A program made the position numbers and the translations under genes. The notes beneath the pieces were generated by a model, which saw only the letters and a list, made by a program, of their open reading frames with translations, had not been told where the DNA came from and ran no database searches. A stretch of DNA of 12,797 nucleotides. Origin: Ilumatobacter sp. (GTDB taxonomy: Bacteria; Actinomycetota; Acidimicrobiia; Acidimicrobiales; Ilumatobacteraceae). Every line of letters starts with the position of its first letter. The first letter of the stretch is position 1. Shown piece by piece: positions 1-7,720 of the stretch. The stretch spans positions 1 to 12,797 of the forward strand of contig JAJCXU010000022.1 of the NCBI GenBank assembly GCA_029263275.1, given 5' to 3'.

Positions 1-943
1 GGTGTGCACCCGCAACCGCACTCACCTCCTCGAACGCTCATTGCCAGCGCTGCTCGAACTGATGACGCCTGAACGCGAGCTGATCGTCGTCGACAATGCG
101 CCGCGCGACAACCAGACCGCTGAGCTAGTCGCACGGTTCGGCAACCGGGTTCGCTACATCGTCGAGCCAACGCCCGGCCTGGCGCGGGCGCGGAACTGCG
201 GCCTCGACGCTGCTGGCGGGAAGTTCGTCGTCTTCACCGACGACGACGTCGAACCCGATCCCGCCTGGCTCGATGTGCTGTCAGCAACATTCGACTCGCA
301 TGCCGGCGCCGTGTGCGTGAGCGGCTCGGTCCTGCCCTCATCGCTGACGACGGAGGCCGAACTGCGGTTCCAGGAGTTCGGTGGCTATCAGCGCAATTTC
401 GACGAGAACCAGTTCCATCTCTCGCTCGATCCAGCTCCGTCGAAGCTCTTCCCGTTCCACCCACGTCTGGTCGGCACCGGCGCCAACATGGCGTTTCGTA
501 CCGAGGCATTGCAGTCGATCGGCGGGTTCGACGACGCGCTCGGAGCGGGCACGCCATCGCGCGGCGGCGAAGACATCGACGTCGCCGTCCGACTGCTTCT
601 GGCCGGACACCTCGTCGTGCGGCAACCGTCCGCAGTGGTCTGGCATGGTTCGCATCCGGCGATGGCTGACCTCGCGTCGCAGTTGGAGGACTACGGCTGC
701 GGGCTCGCCGCGGCGTTCACCAAGTTCATGGGCCAGCGAAAGATCGCCCCGCTCGTCCTTCGGCGGGTGCCGGCAGGATTGGGCGCGCTGTTGTCGCCGA
801 CGTCGGTGAAGAACGACACTCGCTCAGCCGACTACCCGGTCGAGTTGCGCAATGCAGAGTGGCGCGGACTCCGCGCCGGGCCGCTGGCCTACCGGACGTC
901 GCGTCGTCAGACCCGACGGTTGCAGCGACGTGAGGCTTCATGA
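1..943 (+). CDS. Family 2 glycosyltransferase, 5'-truncated by the window edge
   Basis: This is a GT-A fold glycosyltransferase that probably moves a sugar from a nucleotide-sugar onto a lipid-linked glycan at the inner face of the membrane. The visible 313 residues start within the first beta strand: CTRNR is the usual start of a GT2 fold, normally preceded by a few hydrophobic residues. The GTG at position 2 is therefore probably an internal valine and the true start lies upstream. Counting from that GTG, the metal-binding DXD region is TDDDVEPDP (D80-D82), and the catalytic-base ED pair lies in GGEDID (E190, D191). No membrane segment follows, so this is a soluble or peripheral enzyme with a basic tail (RRQTRRLQRR). 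Its stop overlaps the deacetylase start by 4 nt, making it part of the surface-glycan operon. The donor and acceptor sugars cannot be predicted. Confidence 0.9.
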   Translation, partial: VCTRNRTHLLERSLPALLELMTPERELIVVDNAPRDNQTAELVARFGNRVRYIVEPTPGLARARNCGLDAAGGKFVVFTDDDVEPDPAWLDVLSATFDSHAGAVCVSGSVLPSSLTTEAELRFQEFGGYQRNFDENQFHLSLDPAPSKLFPFHPRLVGTGANMAFRTEALQSIGGFDDALGAGTPSRGGEDIDVAVRLLLAGHLVVRQPSAVVWHGSHPAMADLASQLEDYGCGLAAAFTKFMGQRKIAPLVLRRVPAGLGALLSPTSVKNDTRSADYPVELRNAEWRGLRAGPLAYRTSRRQTRRLQRREAS

Positions 944-1752
944 CCGCCGTTCCGATTCTGCTCTACCACTCGATCGCACCGGATGCGTCCCCCGAGTACC
1001 GACCGTGGTGCGTGCGGCCCCACGACTTCGACGCGCACCTGACGCTGATCGACGAACTCGGAATGCACCCCATGACGGTGAGCGATTTCGTCGACGCACG
1101 AGCAGCTGGCACGTTGCCACCGCAGCCGTGCCTCGTCACATTCGACGACGGTCGCCGGGACTTCTCTGAACACGCGTTGCCGCTCCTCGAAGCACACCAG
1201 ACCCCCTCCACGATGTACGTCGTGACCAATCACATCGGGGGCACGAGCAATTGGCTCCCGATCGACGAAGAACGCGACCAGCCGATGATGAGCTGGGATG
1301 AGGTACGCCACATCGATTCCGCTGGCGTCGAAGTCGGCGCACACAGTCGCAGCCATGCGGAACTCGACGTGCTCGGCCGCGAGGCCTGCGTCGACGAGAT
1401 CGCGGGATCGCGGGATCGACTCACCGACGAACTGGGCCACGCGGTTCGATCGTTCGCCTACCCCCACGGCTACCACTCGCGGTCGGTCATCGACGCGGTC
1501 GAGGCGGCGGGATTCGACTCGGCCTGCGCCGTGAACGATCGATGGTGCTTCACCGCCGACGATCGATTTGCCCTGTCGCGCCAGTTCGTGTGGAACACCA
1601 CCACCAACGATGACCTTCGGGCCATGCTGCTCGACGCACCACCGACGAACGGACCGATTCGAGCGTGTCGCTCAGTCGCCCGACGGACGGCCCGCCTCGG
1701 CTGGCGTGCGGCGCGACGAGTCCGACACCACGCCGGATCGAGCGCACAATGA
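940..1752 (+). CDS. Polysaccharide deacetylase (NodB/CE4 family)
   Basis: This 270-residue protein is a carbohydrate esterase family 4 enzyme, which as a family removes N- or O-acetyl groups from polysaccharides using a divalent metal. Motif 1 is TFDDG (residues 67-71; D69 base, D70 metal ligand). Motif 2 is HSRSH (H135, H139, metal ligands). Motif 3 is RSFAYPHG (from R170). An early LLYHS segment (residues 7-11) is also typical. I see no signal peptide or membrane segment, so it probably acts in the cytoplasm or on a lipid-linked intermediate, unlike exported peptidoglycan deacetylases. The start is the ATG in an ATGA overlap with the glycosyltransferase, with GAGG four bases upstream. The last 40 residues are arginine-rich. 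Its product amine could be the acceptor for the FemAB-like acyltransferase two genes downstream (inference). An 8-nt tandem repeat lies inside the gene at 1398-1418. Confidence 0.9.
   Translation: MTAVPILLYHSIAPDASPEYRPWCVRPHDFDAHLTLIDELGMHPMTVSDFVDARAAGTLPPQPCLVTFDDGRRDFSEHALPLLEAHQTPSTMYVVTNHIGGTSNWLPIDEERDQPMMSWDEVRHIDSAGVEVGAHSRSHAELDVLGREACVDEIAGSRDRLTDELGHAVRSFAYPHGYHSRSVIDAVEAAGFDSACAVNDRWCFTADDRFALSRQFVWNTTTNDDLRAMLLDAPPTNGPIRACRSVARRTARLGWRAARRVRHHAGSSAQ
1398..1418. repeat. 8-nt tandem repeat inside the deacetylase gene
   Basis: The unit GATCGCGG occurs twice in full, followed by GATCG. The period is not a multiple of three, so gain or loss of one unit would shift the reading frame at about codon 155 of the deacetylase. 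With fewer than three copies it is at most mildly slippage-prone. Confidence 0.6.
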
Positions 1753-2582
1753 GCCGGTCCTCGGTGTTCATCAGCCTGGTCTGCACGTCGATCGTCTTGC
1801 TGGCGTGTGGTCCATCGGCGCCGACCGAGACTGTCCAGTCCGATCCGCCTGCCGGGTACGAGTTGGTCTTCGCCGACGAGTTCGACGGATCTGACCTGAG
1901 CGACGACTGGGTCACCTGCTACTGGTGGCAGGTCGACGGCGGCTGCACGATCGCGAGCAACGATGAGTTGGAGTGGTACCGCCCCGAAGCCGTTTCCGTC
2001 GATGATGGGGCCCTCGAGCTCACCGCATCGGTGGACCCGCAGGAAACCACCGACGGGGACGTCCTTCCGTACCAATCCGGTCTGGTCACCACCGGGCACC
2101 TGGATAATGACACCGACGACATCGGATTCGCCTTCACCTACGGCTACATCGAAGCACGCATCCAACTGCCAGAGGGCGACGGGCTCTGGCCAGCCGTCTG
2201 GCTGCTCTCTGCCGACCGAACGAGTCTGCCCGAGATCGATCTGATCGAGTGGTACGGCTCACGCGAGACCATCGCGAGCAGTCACGTCCACGAGCGCGTC
2301 GACGACGAACGCGCGTCTGAACGAGTCGACACGGTGTTGACCGAGACCCCGGATCGTTGGCACACCGTGGCGGCCCTCTGGACTCCGGAGTCGGTCACGT
2401 TCTTCCTCGACGGCGTCCAGACCGGCAGCGTCGTCGACCCCGAGCTCATCCCGGCCACTCCCATGTACGTCATCTTCAACCTCGCCCTCGGCGGGCCGGC
2501 GGGCGACGTCGATGCCGACGCACTCCCACAGTCATTTCGCGTCGATCACTTGCGGATCTGGCAGAAGGCAGATCGATCATGA
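1749..2582 (+). CDS. Secreted GH16-family glycosidase lipoprotein
   Basis: This is a glycoside hydrolase family 16 enzyme, a family that cleaves beta-1,3/1,4-glucans and related polymers and includes glycanases that trim exopolysaccharide in EPS clusters (ExoK-type). I chose the ATG at 1749, which forms an ATGA overlap with the deacetylase stop. It gives 277 residues that begin with a lipoprotein signal peptide whose lipobox is VLLAC (lipid-anchored Cys20). An upstream in-frame ATG at 1665 would bury this signal inside the preceding gene. The catalytic motif is EIDLIE (E162 nucleophile, D164, E167 acid/base). NDELEWY (71-77), WPAVWLL (147-153) and a C-terminal jelly-roll strand FRVDHLRIW are also typical. 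It is probably anchored on the outer face of the membrane, where it could set chain length or release the polymer. Exact substrate unknown. Confidence 0.9.
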   Translation: MSRSSVFISLVCTSIVLLACGPSAPTETVQSDPPAGYELVFADEFDGSDLSDDWVTCYWWQVDGGCTIASNDELEWYRPEAVSVDDGALELTASVDPQETTDGDVLPYQSGLVTTGHLDNDTDDIGFAFTYGYIEARIQLPEGDGLWPAVWLLSADRTSLPEIDLIEWYGSRETIASSHVHERVDDERASERVDTVLTETPDRWHTVAALWTPESVTFFLDGVQTGSVVDPELIPATPMYVIFNLALGGPAGDVDADALPQSFRVDHLRIWQKADRS

Positions 2583-3667
2583 GCATCCCGACCCTCGAGC
2601 ACGCGCCTGTTGCGAAGATCCGCAGCGCCGGTACGCCGACGCTCCTCGACGTGTCACCGGCGACTCGTGACGACTGGGCGTCGGCGATCGCTGCGGATCC
2701 GCACGCGCTCCCCGAACAGTCCCCGGAGTGGATGGCGGCGATCGTCGAATCGAGTGGAGCGCGTGACGTCAGCCGCTCGTACCACTTCTCCGACGGCACG
2801 ACCGTCGTGCTGCCCATGGTGCGAACCGGCATCGCCGGCACCGGGAGCGTGTGGTCGCCGCCACCCGCATGGGGCGTCGGAGGGATCGTCGGCCCCGAGG
2901 TCGATGCCGGCATGGTCAGTCAGATCGTCGAGCATCTTCGTTCGATTCGCGCTCCACGGGTCATGGTGCGCATCGATGTTCGCCAGAACGCACTGTGGAG
3001 TGCGGCAATGCAGCCCGGTGATCTGCAGATCCCGCGGCGCAGCCACGTGATCGAGCTGCGCGACAGCCCCGAGGAGCAATTCGCGGCACTGCCGAAGCGC
3101 ACTCGGACCAAGATCCGAAAGTGCGCGCGGGACGGTGTGCGCATCGAAGTGGATCGAACCGGTGCACTCATCCAGACGCATCACGATCTCTTCCTGACGT
3201 CGGTCGACCGATGGGCCGAGAATCAGCACGAACCACTGGCGTTGGCTCGGTTCAGGGCACGCCGACGCGACCCGATCCAGAAGCTGCAGGCAATGCACCG
3301 GGCGCTCGGTGACCGCCTCCTCACGATCGTCGCGTACGTCGAGGATCAGCCCGCAGCGTCGGTGATCGTCCTCTTGGGCAAGACGTCGCGGTACACCCGC
3401 GGCGCGATGGACATTGATCTCGCGAACGGGTCGAACGCGAACTTTGGCCTCCAGTGGCGAGCAATCGAAGCCGCCTTCGAACACGGCAGCTCCCGCTATC
3501 ACATGGGCGAGTCGGGTGACTCTGCGGGCATTGCGGCGTTCAAGGAGCGTCTCGGTGCCGAGCCGTTCGATCACCACGAGTATCGCTTCGAGCGGTTGCC
3601 CATGACGCGGACAGCTGACGTGGCGCGCAACGCCGTCAAGCGAGCGATCGGCTTCAAAGACACGTGA
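2579..3667 (+). CDS. FemAB/GNAT-like acyltransferase (Acetyltransf_6 type)
   Basis: This 362-residue protein resembles the double-GNAT FemAB-like acyltransferases that often sit in exopolysaccharide loci and transfer acyl or aminoacyl groups to an amine. Supporting features are the basic helix LPKRTRTKIRKCARDG (from about residue 171), which matches the KxRNKIRKA-type segment between the two GNAT halves. A second-half strand with VAYVEDQPAASVIVLL (251-266) follows, and then the terminal FKERLGAEPFDHHEYRFERL (321-340). The start is the ATG of an ATGA overlap with the GH16 stop, with AGAAGG ten bases upstream. There is no signal peptide, so it is probably cytoplasmic. Its place after a deacetylase suggests re-acylation of freed amino sugars (inference). 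The assignment rests on overall pattern, not on catalytic residues, which are poorly conserved in this family. Confidence 0.8.
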   Translation: MSIPTLEHAPVAKIRSAGTPTLLDVSPATRDDWASAIAADPHALPEQSPEWMAAIVESSGARDVSRSYHFSDGTTVVLPMVRTGIAGTGSVWSPPPAWGVGGIVGPEVDAGMVSQIVEHLRSIRAPRVMVRIDVRQNALWSAAMQPGDLQIPRRSHVIELRDSPEEQFAALPKRTRTKIRKCARDGVRIEVDRTGALIQTHHDLFLTSVDRWAENQHEPLALARFRARRRDPIQKLQAMHRALGDRLLTIVAYVEDQPAASVIVLLGKTSRYTRGAMDIDLANGSNANFGLQWRAIEAAFEHGSSRYHMGESGDSAGIAAFKERLGAEPFDHHEYRFERLPMTRTADVARNAVKRAIGFKDT

Positions 3668-6000
3668 CCATGACCTCGCTACCAGCGCCCAAGGTCGGCA
3701 CACCGCCGGTGCCGATGATCGTCGACGACGACCGGATGAACCGCAACGCTGCCGCGCTCGTCGCCGGGTCGGTGCTGACGAGCGTGCTCGGGTTCGCGTT
3801 CTGGGTCGCCGCGGCGCGGACGATGTCGAAGGTCGATGTCGGCGTTGGTGGCGCAGCAGTCGCGGCGTTGGTGTTGCTCGGCAACATCTCGACGCTTGGG
3901 CTGCGCAACGCACTCCCTCGCTTCCTGCCGGTTGCCGGGGCCAGTTCCCGTCGGCTGATCACCCGGAGCTATGCGGCGGCGGGTGCGGCCGGATTGGCCT
4001 GTGCCGGCGTCTTCGTCGTGGGCGCGCGGCTTTGGGCCCCGGACCTGGCAGCGCTACACGACGGGGTGGTCGGGCGCCTGCTGTTCATGGGTGCGGTTGC
4101 GGTGTGGGCGGTGTTCATCCTGCAGGACAGTGTGCTGATCGGGCTGCGTCATGCGACGTGGGTGCCGATCGAGAATCTTGGTTACGCCATTGGCAAGCTC
4201 GCCCTGCTCGTCGTGCTCGCGTCGTCGGGCAGTTGGGCGTTGTTGATCGCCTGGGTGATCCCTGCGCTGCTGATCATCGGCCCGCTCAATCGTGGCATCT
4301 TCACCCGACTGATCCCGGCGGGCCCGACACCGGGCTCCGAATCAGCGGATGCGATCTCGTGGCGTTCAATCGTGCGCTTCGCCAGCGGTGACCACCTCGC
4401 TGACACGATCCGATTCTTCGGCGCCGAGGGCGTCGTGCTGATCGTCGTCGCCCATGTCGGTGCCGAGTTGAGCGCGCCGCTGTTCTTCGCCATCACGATC
4501 GCGGCGACGCTCGGGCTGGTGTCATCGAACATCGTCAGCGCGTTCGTTGCGGAAGCCTCGTCGCGACCGTATGAGATGGAGGCGTTGCTCCGCCGCTCGG
4601 CCAAGCGGGCCGTTGCCCTGGTGGTTCCCGCCGCGCTCATCGGTGCGGCAGCTGCACCGATCGGCCTTTCGGTGTTCGGATCGGAGTACGCGAGAGAGGG
4701 AACGACCGTGCTGCGGCTGCTGCTGCTCGCGGCGATCCCGCAGATCGTCGCGAGCCTCGCGATCGGTGTCGCTCGGTTCCACCGGCGGGTGGTGGACGTC
4801 GTGAAGGTCGCCATCGCCTCATCGATTGCACCGCTGGTTGGCGCTGCGTTTCTCGTTCCCTACTTCGGCATCGTCGCTATCGGGTGGTCGTTCCTGATCG
4901 GCCAGGTGCTCCTGGCGCTCGAGTTGCTGCGCCGCTGGTCGGCCGGACGACGGACCTGGATTGCCTCGGCGGTCCGAATGCTCGTCGGACTTCGCAGCCG
5001 TGTCCGTCAGCAGCGCCGCCGTCGTGCCGCAGCGACGTTGTTCGACGAACTCGACGCGACCCGCGACGGTGGCGACGTCCTGCATCCCCGACGCTTCGTG
5101 CCGACAGAGACCGATGTTGTGGTCGCCCTCGTCGGGCGACCGACGGATCCGGTCGTGGTAAAGGTGGCGTTGAGCGACGCTGCGGCACGTGGGTTGGCCG
5201 CACACCAGGCCGCACTCGACGCTCTCGGTCGTGCAACGGCGGGATTGCCATGCGCATCGTTGTTGCCGCGCCGTGTCGAGAACGGCGTGACGGTCGGACA
5301 GGCGTACGTCATCGAGACGGCCTGCCCCGGCCAATCCGTGGCGACTGCCGATGTGGCCACCGTGCACGCTGTCGCGGACGCCATGCTGGCAATCCACAGC
5401 GCCACGCAGCGACCGGCGAGCGCTGATGATGACCTCATCCACCATCTGGTGACCGAACCGATCCGAGTGTTGTGCGCTGACCCGCGATTGGCAGATCGGC
5501 TCGAATCACTCGAACGAGTGCAGGCAATGCTGACCCGTTCACTCATCGGTCGCGATCTCATGGTCGCGAGGACGCACGGTGACTATTGGTTGGGCAACGT
5601 GTTGCTCGATTCGTCAGCGCACGAGCCTCGCGTCACTGGCATCGTCGATTGGGAGAACAGCCGGGAGGCCGGGCTTCCTGAGGTCGACCTCGCTCACTTC
5701 TGGCTGTCGATGCAACGGTCTGGTCTCGCGGGCGGCGTGTTGATGGCCGTGATGCGCGGGCCGTTCGCCGACCTGCTCGACATGAGCGACAATGACCTGC
5801 CGAATCCCGGTCTGCCCGCTGGGCTCGTCGTCACCCTTGCGTGGCTGGCACACGTTGCCGATGGATTGCAGCGGTCCAGCCAGTTTGCTCTCGGCCGGGT
5901 GTGGCTGCGCGAGAACGTGATCGATGCCCTCGACGTGCTCGACGTGGTGGCCGACGATCAGCTCGACAGACGGCCCGTGTCGTCGCGACTGCCCGGTTGA
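3664..6000 (+). CDS. Wzx-like polysaccharide flippase fused to an APH-type kinase domain
   Basis: This 778-residue protein has two parts. Residues about 30-422 form roughly 12 hydrophobic segments like MATE-superfamily oligosaccharide flippases; examples are 30-52, 61-80, 103-121, 139-157, 173-207, 273-295, 316-335 and 378-421. A very basic linker (about 423-455) follows. Residues about 470-778 look like the aminoglycoside/choline kinase fold: VVVKV with likely ATP lysine K500, catalytic-loop THGDYWLGN (H638, D640, N645), and the metal-binding IVDWE (D662). The GTG start is in a GTGA overlap with the acyltransferase stop; an in-frame ATG six bases later (3670) has a better spaced AAAGA. The flippase half should move lipid-linked repeat units outward, and the kinase half would face the cytoplasm. 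Its substrate is unknown; a lipid, sugar or amine are all possible. No stop or frame change separates the halves. Confidence 0.88.
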   Translation: MTMTSLPAPKVGTPPVPMIVDDDRMNRNAAALVAGSVLTSVLGFAFWVAAARTMSKVDVGVGGAAVAALVLLGNISTLGLRNALPRFLPVAGASSRRLITRSYAAAGAAGLACAGVFVVGARLWAPDLAALHDGVVGRLLFMGAVAVWAVFILQDSVLIGLRHATWVPIENLGYAIGKLALLVVLASSGSWALLIAWVIPALLIIGPLNRGIFTRLIPAGPTPGSESADAISWRSIVRFASGDHLADTIRFFGAEGVVLIVVAHVGAELSAPLFFAITIAATLGLVSSNIVSAFVAEASSRPYEMEALLRRSAKRAVALVVPAALIGAAAAPIGLSVFGSEYAREGTTVLRLLLLAAIPQIVASLAIGVARFHRRVVDVVKVAIASSIAPLVGAAFLVPYFGIVAIGWSFLIGQVLLALELLRRWSAGRRTWIASAVRMLVGLRSRVRQQRRRRAAATLFDELDATRDGGDVLHPRRFVPTETDVVVALVGRPTDPVVVKVALSDAAARGLAAHQAALDALGRATAGLPCASLLPRRVENGVTVGQAYVIETACPGQSVATADVATVHAVADAMLAIHSATQRPASADDDLIHHLVTEPIRVLCADPRLADRLESLERVQAMLTRSLIGRDLMVARTHGDYWLGNVLLDSSAHEPRVTGIVDWENSREAGLPEVDLAHFWLSMQRSGLAGGVLMAVMRGPFADLLDMSDNDLPNPGLPAGLVVTLAWLAHVADGLQRSSQFALGRVWLRENVIDALDVLDVVADDQLDRRPVSSRLPG

Positions 6001-6202
6001 CCTGTCGCTGCGCTGACTGCGCGTGGAAGTGCAAGAACTCGGGTGCGGACGCCGACGCGAGCCCAACAGCAATCACCGCGGTTCAGGACACTCGTTTCAC
6101 ACTCGGCACCTGCTCCGTCCAGTTCGCAGCTCGACGCCGGTGGCGCTCTCGCGAGCGCCGAGATCTCACCAGACGTTCACCTTCGTGGTCCAGAGTGGTG
6201 CC

Positions 6203-7216
6203 ATGAAAGTTGGTACGCCGTTGGCGATCGCGGTCCTGGCACTCAGCGCGTGTGCGAGCACCCCGTCGAGTGACACTGCGTCGAGCGAGCCGTTGCCCAC
6301 CAGCGGCGATGAGTCGCTGGTCGACTCAACAATTCTCGTCGACACCATTGTCGCTGCGGATGGTCCGACGGTCTCGACGGTCTCGACGGGCGAGGATCAG
6401 GCAGCGTGTGCCGGAGTGGCTGATGAAGGCGAGACATTTGCCTACGACGAGGTGGACGGCGCCGATCCGCAGCTGTTGAGCCTCGACGTGTACGAGTTGG
6501 AGAGCGGGACGAAATGCCCGGTGATCGTGTATCTCCATGGAGGGGGTTGGCAGACAGGCGACAAGCGGACGACGGCGACGCAGACGAAGGTCGACCACTT
6601 CGGTTCGACAGGCCATGTGTTCGTGTCGGTGAACTATCGGTTGGTGGCCGACGACAACGATGTGCGGTGGCCAACGTTGCGCGCCGACGTGTCGAACGCG
6701 GTCAGCTGGGTGCTCGACAACGCCGAGTCGTTCGGAGGCGATGCCGAGCGGGTCACGCTCATGGGCCATTCAGCAGGTGCTCACCTGGTGTCGATACTCG
6801 GCACGAACCCCGACCTGCTCGGCTCGGTCGGCCGAACCCGTGACGACGTGGTCTGCGTGGTGGCCCTCGACTCGGTCACCTACGACCTCACCGAGCCGGC
6901 GTCGTTCGAGCGCGAGATCGTCACCGCCGCGTTCGGCACAGACTCCGATGCGTTGCGCGACGGATCGCCGACCGTGCAGACGATCGAGCATGCCGACGAC
7001 GGGCCATTGCCCCGGTTCCTGATCGTCACCCGCGGGCGCGATGTACGTCTGGAGAGCTCGGCCGAACTTGCGGACGCGATCACGTCTTCCGGCGGTGACG
7101 CCACAGTGCTCGACGTGAGCCCCTATGACCATCGCGAGGCGAATGTCGAGCTGGGCAAGTCCGGTGAGTCGCTGCTGACCCCCGGCGTCGACGACTTCCT
7201 CGCGGGCTGCGCCTGA
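6203..7216 (+). CDS. Lipoprotein alpha/beta-hydrolase (esterase, BD-FAE/carboxylesterase type)
   Basis: This is a 337-residue secreted serine hydrolase. The ATG at 6203 is chosen because it places a lipoprotein signal at the N-terminus with lipobox LSAC (Cys17); starts further upstream would add an unrelated arginine-rich stretch. A Ser/Thr-rich linker (18-66) precedes the fold. The oxyanion-hole motif is LHGGGW (111-116), the nucleophile elbow is GHSAG (Ser190), and the likely remaining triad residues are D280 (RGRD) and H310 (YDH). These are typical of acetyl- or aryl-esterases related to the hormone-sensitive-lipase/BD-FAE group. It lies 202 nt after the flippase-kinase, so it is probably transcribed separately, though removal of O-acyl groups from the exported glycan is possible. 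I see no clear promoter in the gap and only a weak ribosome site (AGAGTGG). Confidence 0.88.
   Translation: MKVGTPLAIAVLALSACASTPSSDTASSEPLPTSGDESLVDSTILVDTIVAADGPTVSTVSTGEDQAACAGVADEGETFAYDEVDGADPQLLSLDVYELESGTKCPVIVYLHGGGWQTGDKRTTATQTKVDHFGSTGHVFVSVNYRLVADDNDVRWPTLRADVSNAVSWVLDNAESFGGDAERVTLMGHSAGAHLVSILGTNPDLLGSVGRTRDDVVCVVALDSVTYDLTEPASFEREIVTAAFGTDSDALRDGSPTVQTIEHADDGPLPRFLIVTRGRDVRLESSAELADAITSSGGDATVLDVSPYDHREANVELGKSGESLLTPGVDDFLAGCA
6367..6389. repeat. 9-nt tandem repeat in the esterase linker
   Basis: The unit GACGGTCTC is present twice in full, followed by GACGG. It encodes the repeating TVSTVST segment in the Ser/Thr-rich linker after the lipoprotein signal. The period keeps the frame, so copy-number change would only lengthen the linker. 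Confidence 0.6.
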
Positions 7217-7418
7217 TCGCGGGTCGAGATGTTCTGCACGGCCCAGACGGTGCCCAGGACAGCGCCCGCGACCGCATCTCAGACTCGAAGCAACTGGCAG
7301 CCCTGCGTCTACCCCGTGCCCGACTGGATCGACGACACGAGTCCCGTCACCGGCGCCAGTCGAAACACCGGGTCACGTGGCTTGTCGGCGGCACCTTCGA
7401 CTAGCATCGAGGGTCTTC

Positions 7419-7492
7419 GCGGATGTAGTTCAATGGTAGAACATCAGCTTCCCAAGCTGAGAACGCGGGTTCGATTCCCGTCATCCGCTCCA
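7419..7492 (+). tRNA. tRNA-Gly (anticodon CCC)
   Basis: A complete cloverleaf is visible. The 7-bp acceptor stem is GCGGATG pairing with CATCCGC. The D arm is GTTC/GAAC around AATGGTA. The anticodon stem is TCAGC/GCTGA around the loop TTCCCAA, which puts anticodon CCC at 7451-7453. The T arm is GCGGG/CCCGT around TTCGATT, with one G-T pair. The discriminator is T and the CCA tail is encoded. It decodes GGG glycine codons. A TAGCAT hexamer at 7402-7407 could be the -10 element, but no well-spaced -35 was found. It separates the surface-glycan block from the catabolic block and could be an integration target. Confidence 0.97.
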
Positions 7493-7525
7493 AGCCCCTG
7501 TCTGGCCTCGCTGAGCAGGGGTTTT
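7493..7525 (+). terminator. Intrinsic terminator directly after tRNA-Gly
   Basis: The inverted repeat CCCCTG (7495-7500) and CAGGGG (7516-7521) is followed at once by TTTT. Flanking A-T and G-T pairs can extend the stem. It begins one base after the tRNA CCA, so it most simply ends the tRNA transcript. Confidence 0.8.
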
Positions 7526-7656
7526 CTACTTGTATCGACGTTTTCTGGTCGTGCATACACTTCCTCCGTTTGCCTCGATTTGCTGTCGATTTCGTCGGTT
7601 TACTGTCGCAGCGCTGTCGGACCCGTTCACCCGAACGATGCATCTTGTCCGCTGCT

Positions 7657-7677
7657 TGTTGCACGGATGTTGCACGG
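7657..7677. repeat. Tandem 10-mer between the tRNA and the P450 gene
   Basis: TGTTGCACGG occurs twice with one base between the copies (period 11). It lies in the 195-nt gap 7526-7720, which otherwise shows no ORF that I can support. Part of that gap has several CTGTCG words and somewhat lower GC than its surroundings. No known function. Confidence 0.5.
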
Positions 7678-7720
7678 CGCCCGACGCACGCCCGAACCAT
7701 TCGCCAGACGCCGCCGGGTG

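Noticed and set aside
1665..1748. Upstream start for the GH16 gene
   Set aside because: It would add 28 residues antecedent to the lipoprotein signal peptide and lie wholly inside the deacetylase gene. The ATGA overlap at 1749 is far more likely.
2654..3913. 419-codon open frame on the - strand
   Set aside because: It is antisense to the acyltransferase and the start of the flippase, with Arg/Ser/Pro-rich composition and no recognisable motif.
5098..6000. Aminoglycoside-resistance gene
   Set aside because: The kinase motifs are those of the broad APH/choline kinase fold, and the domain is fused to a flippase within a glycan operon. Nothing points to antibiotic modification.
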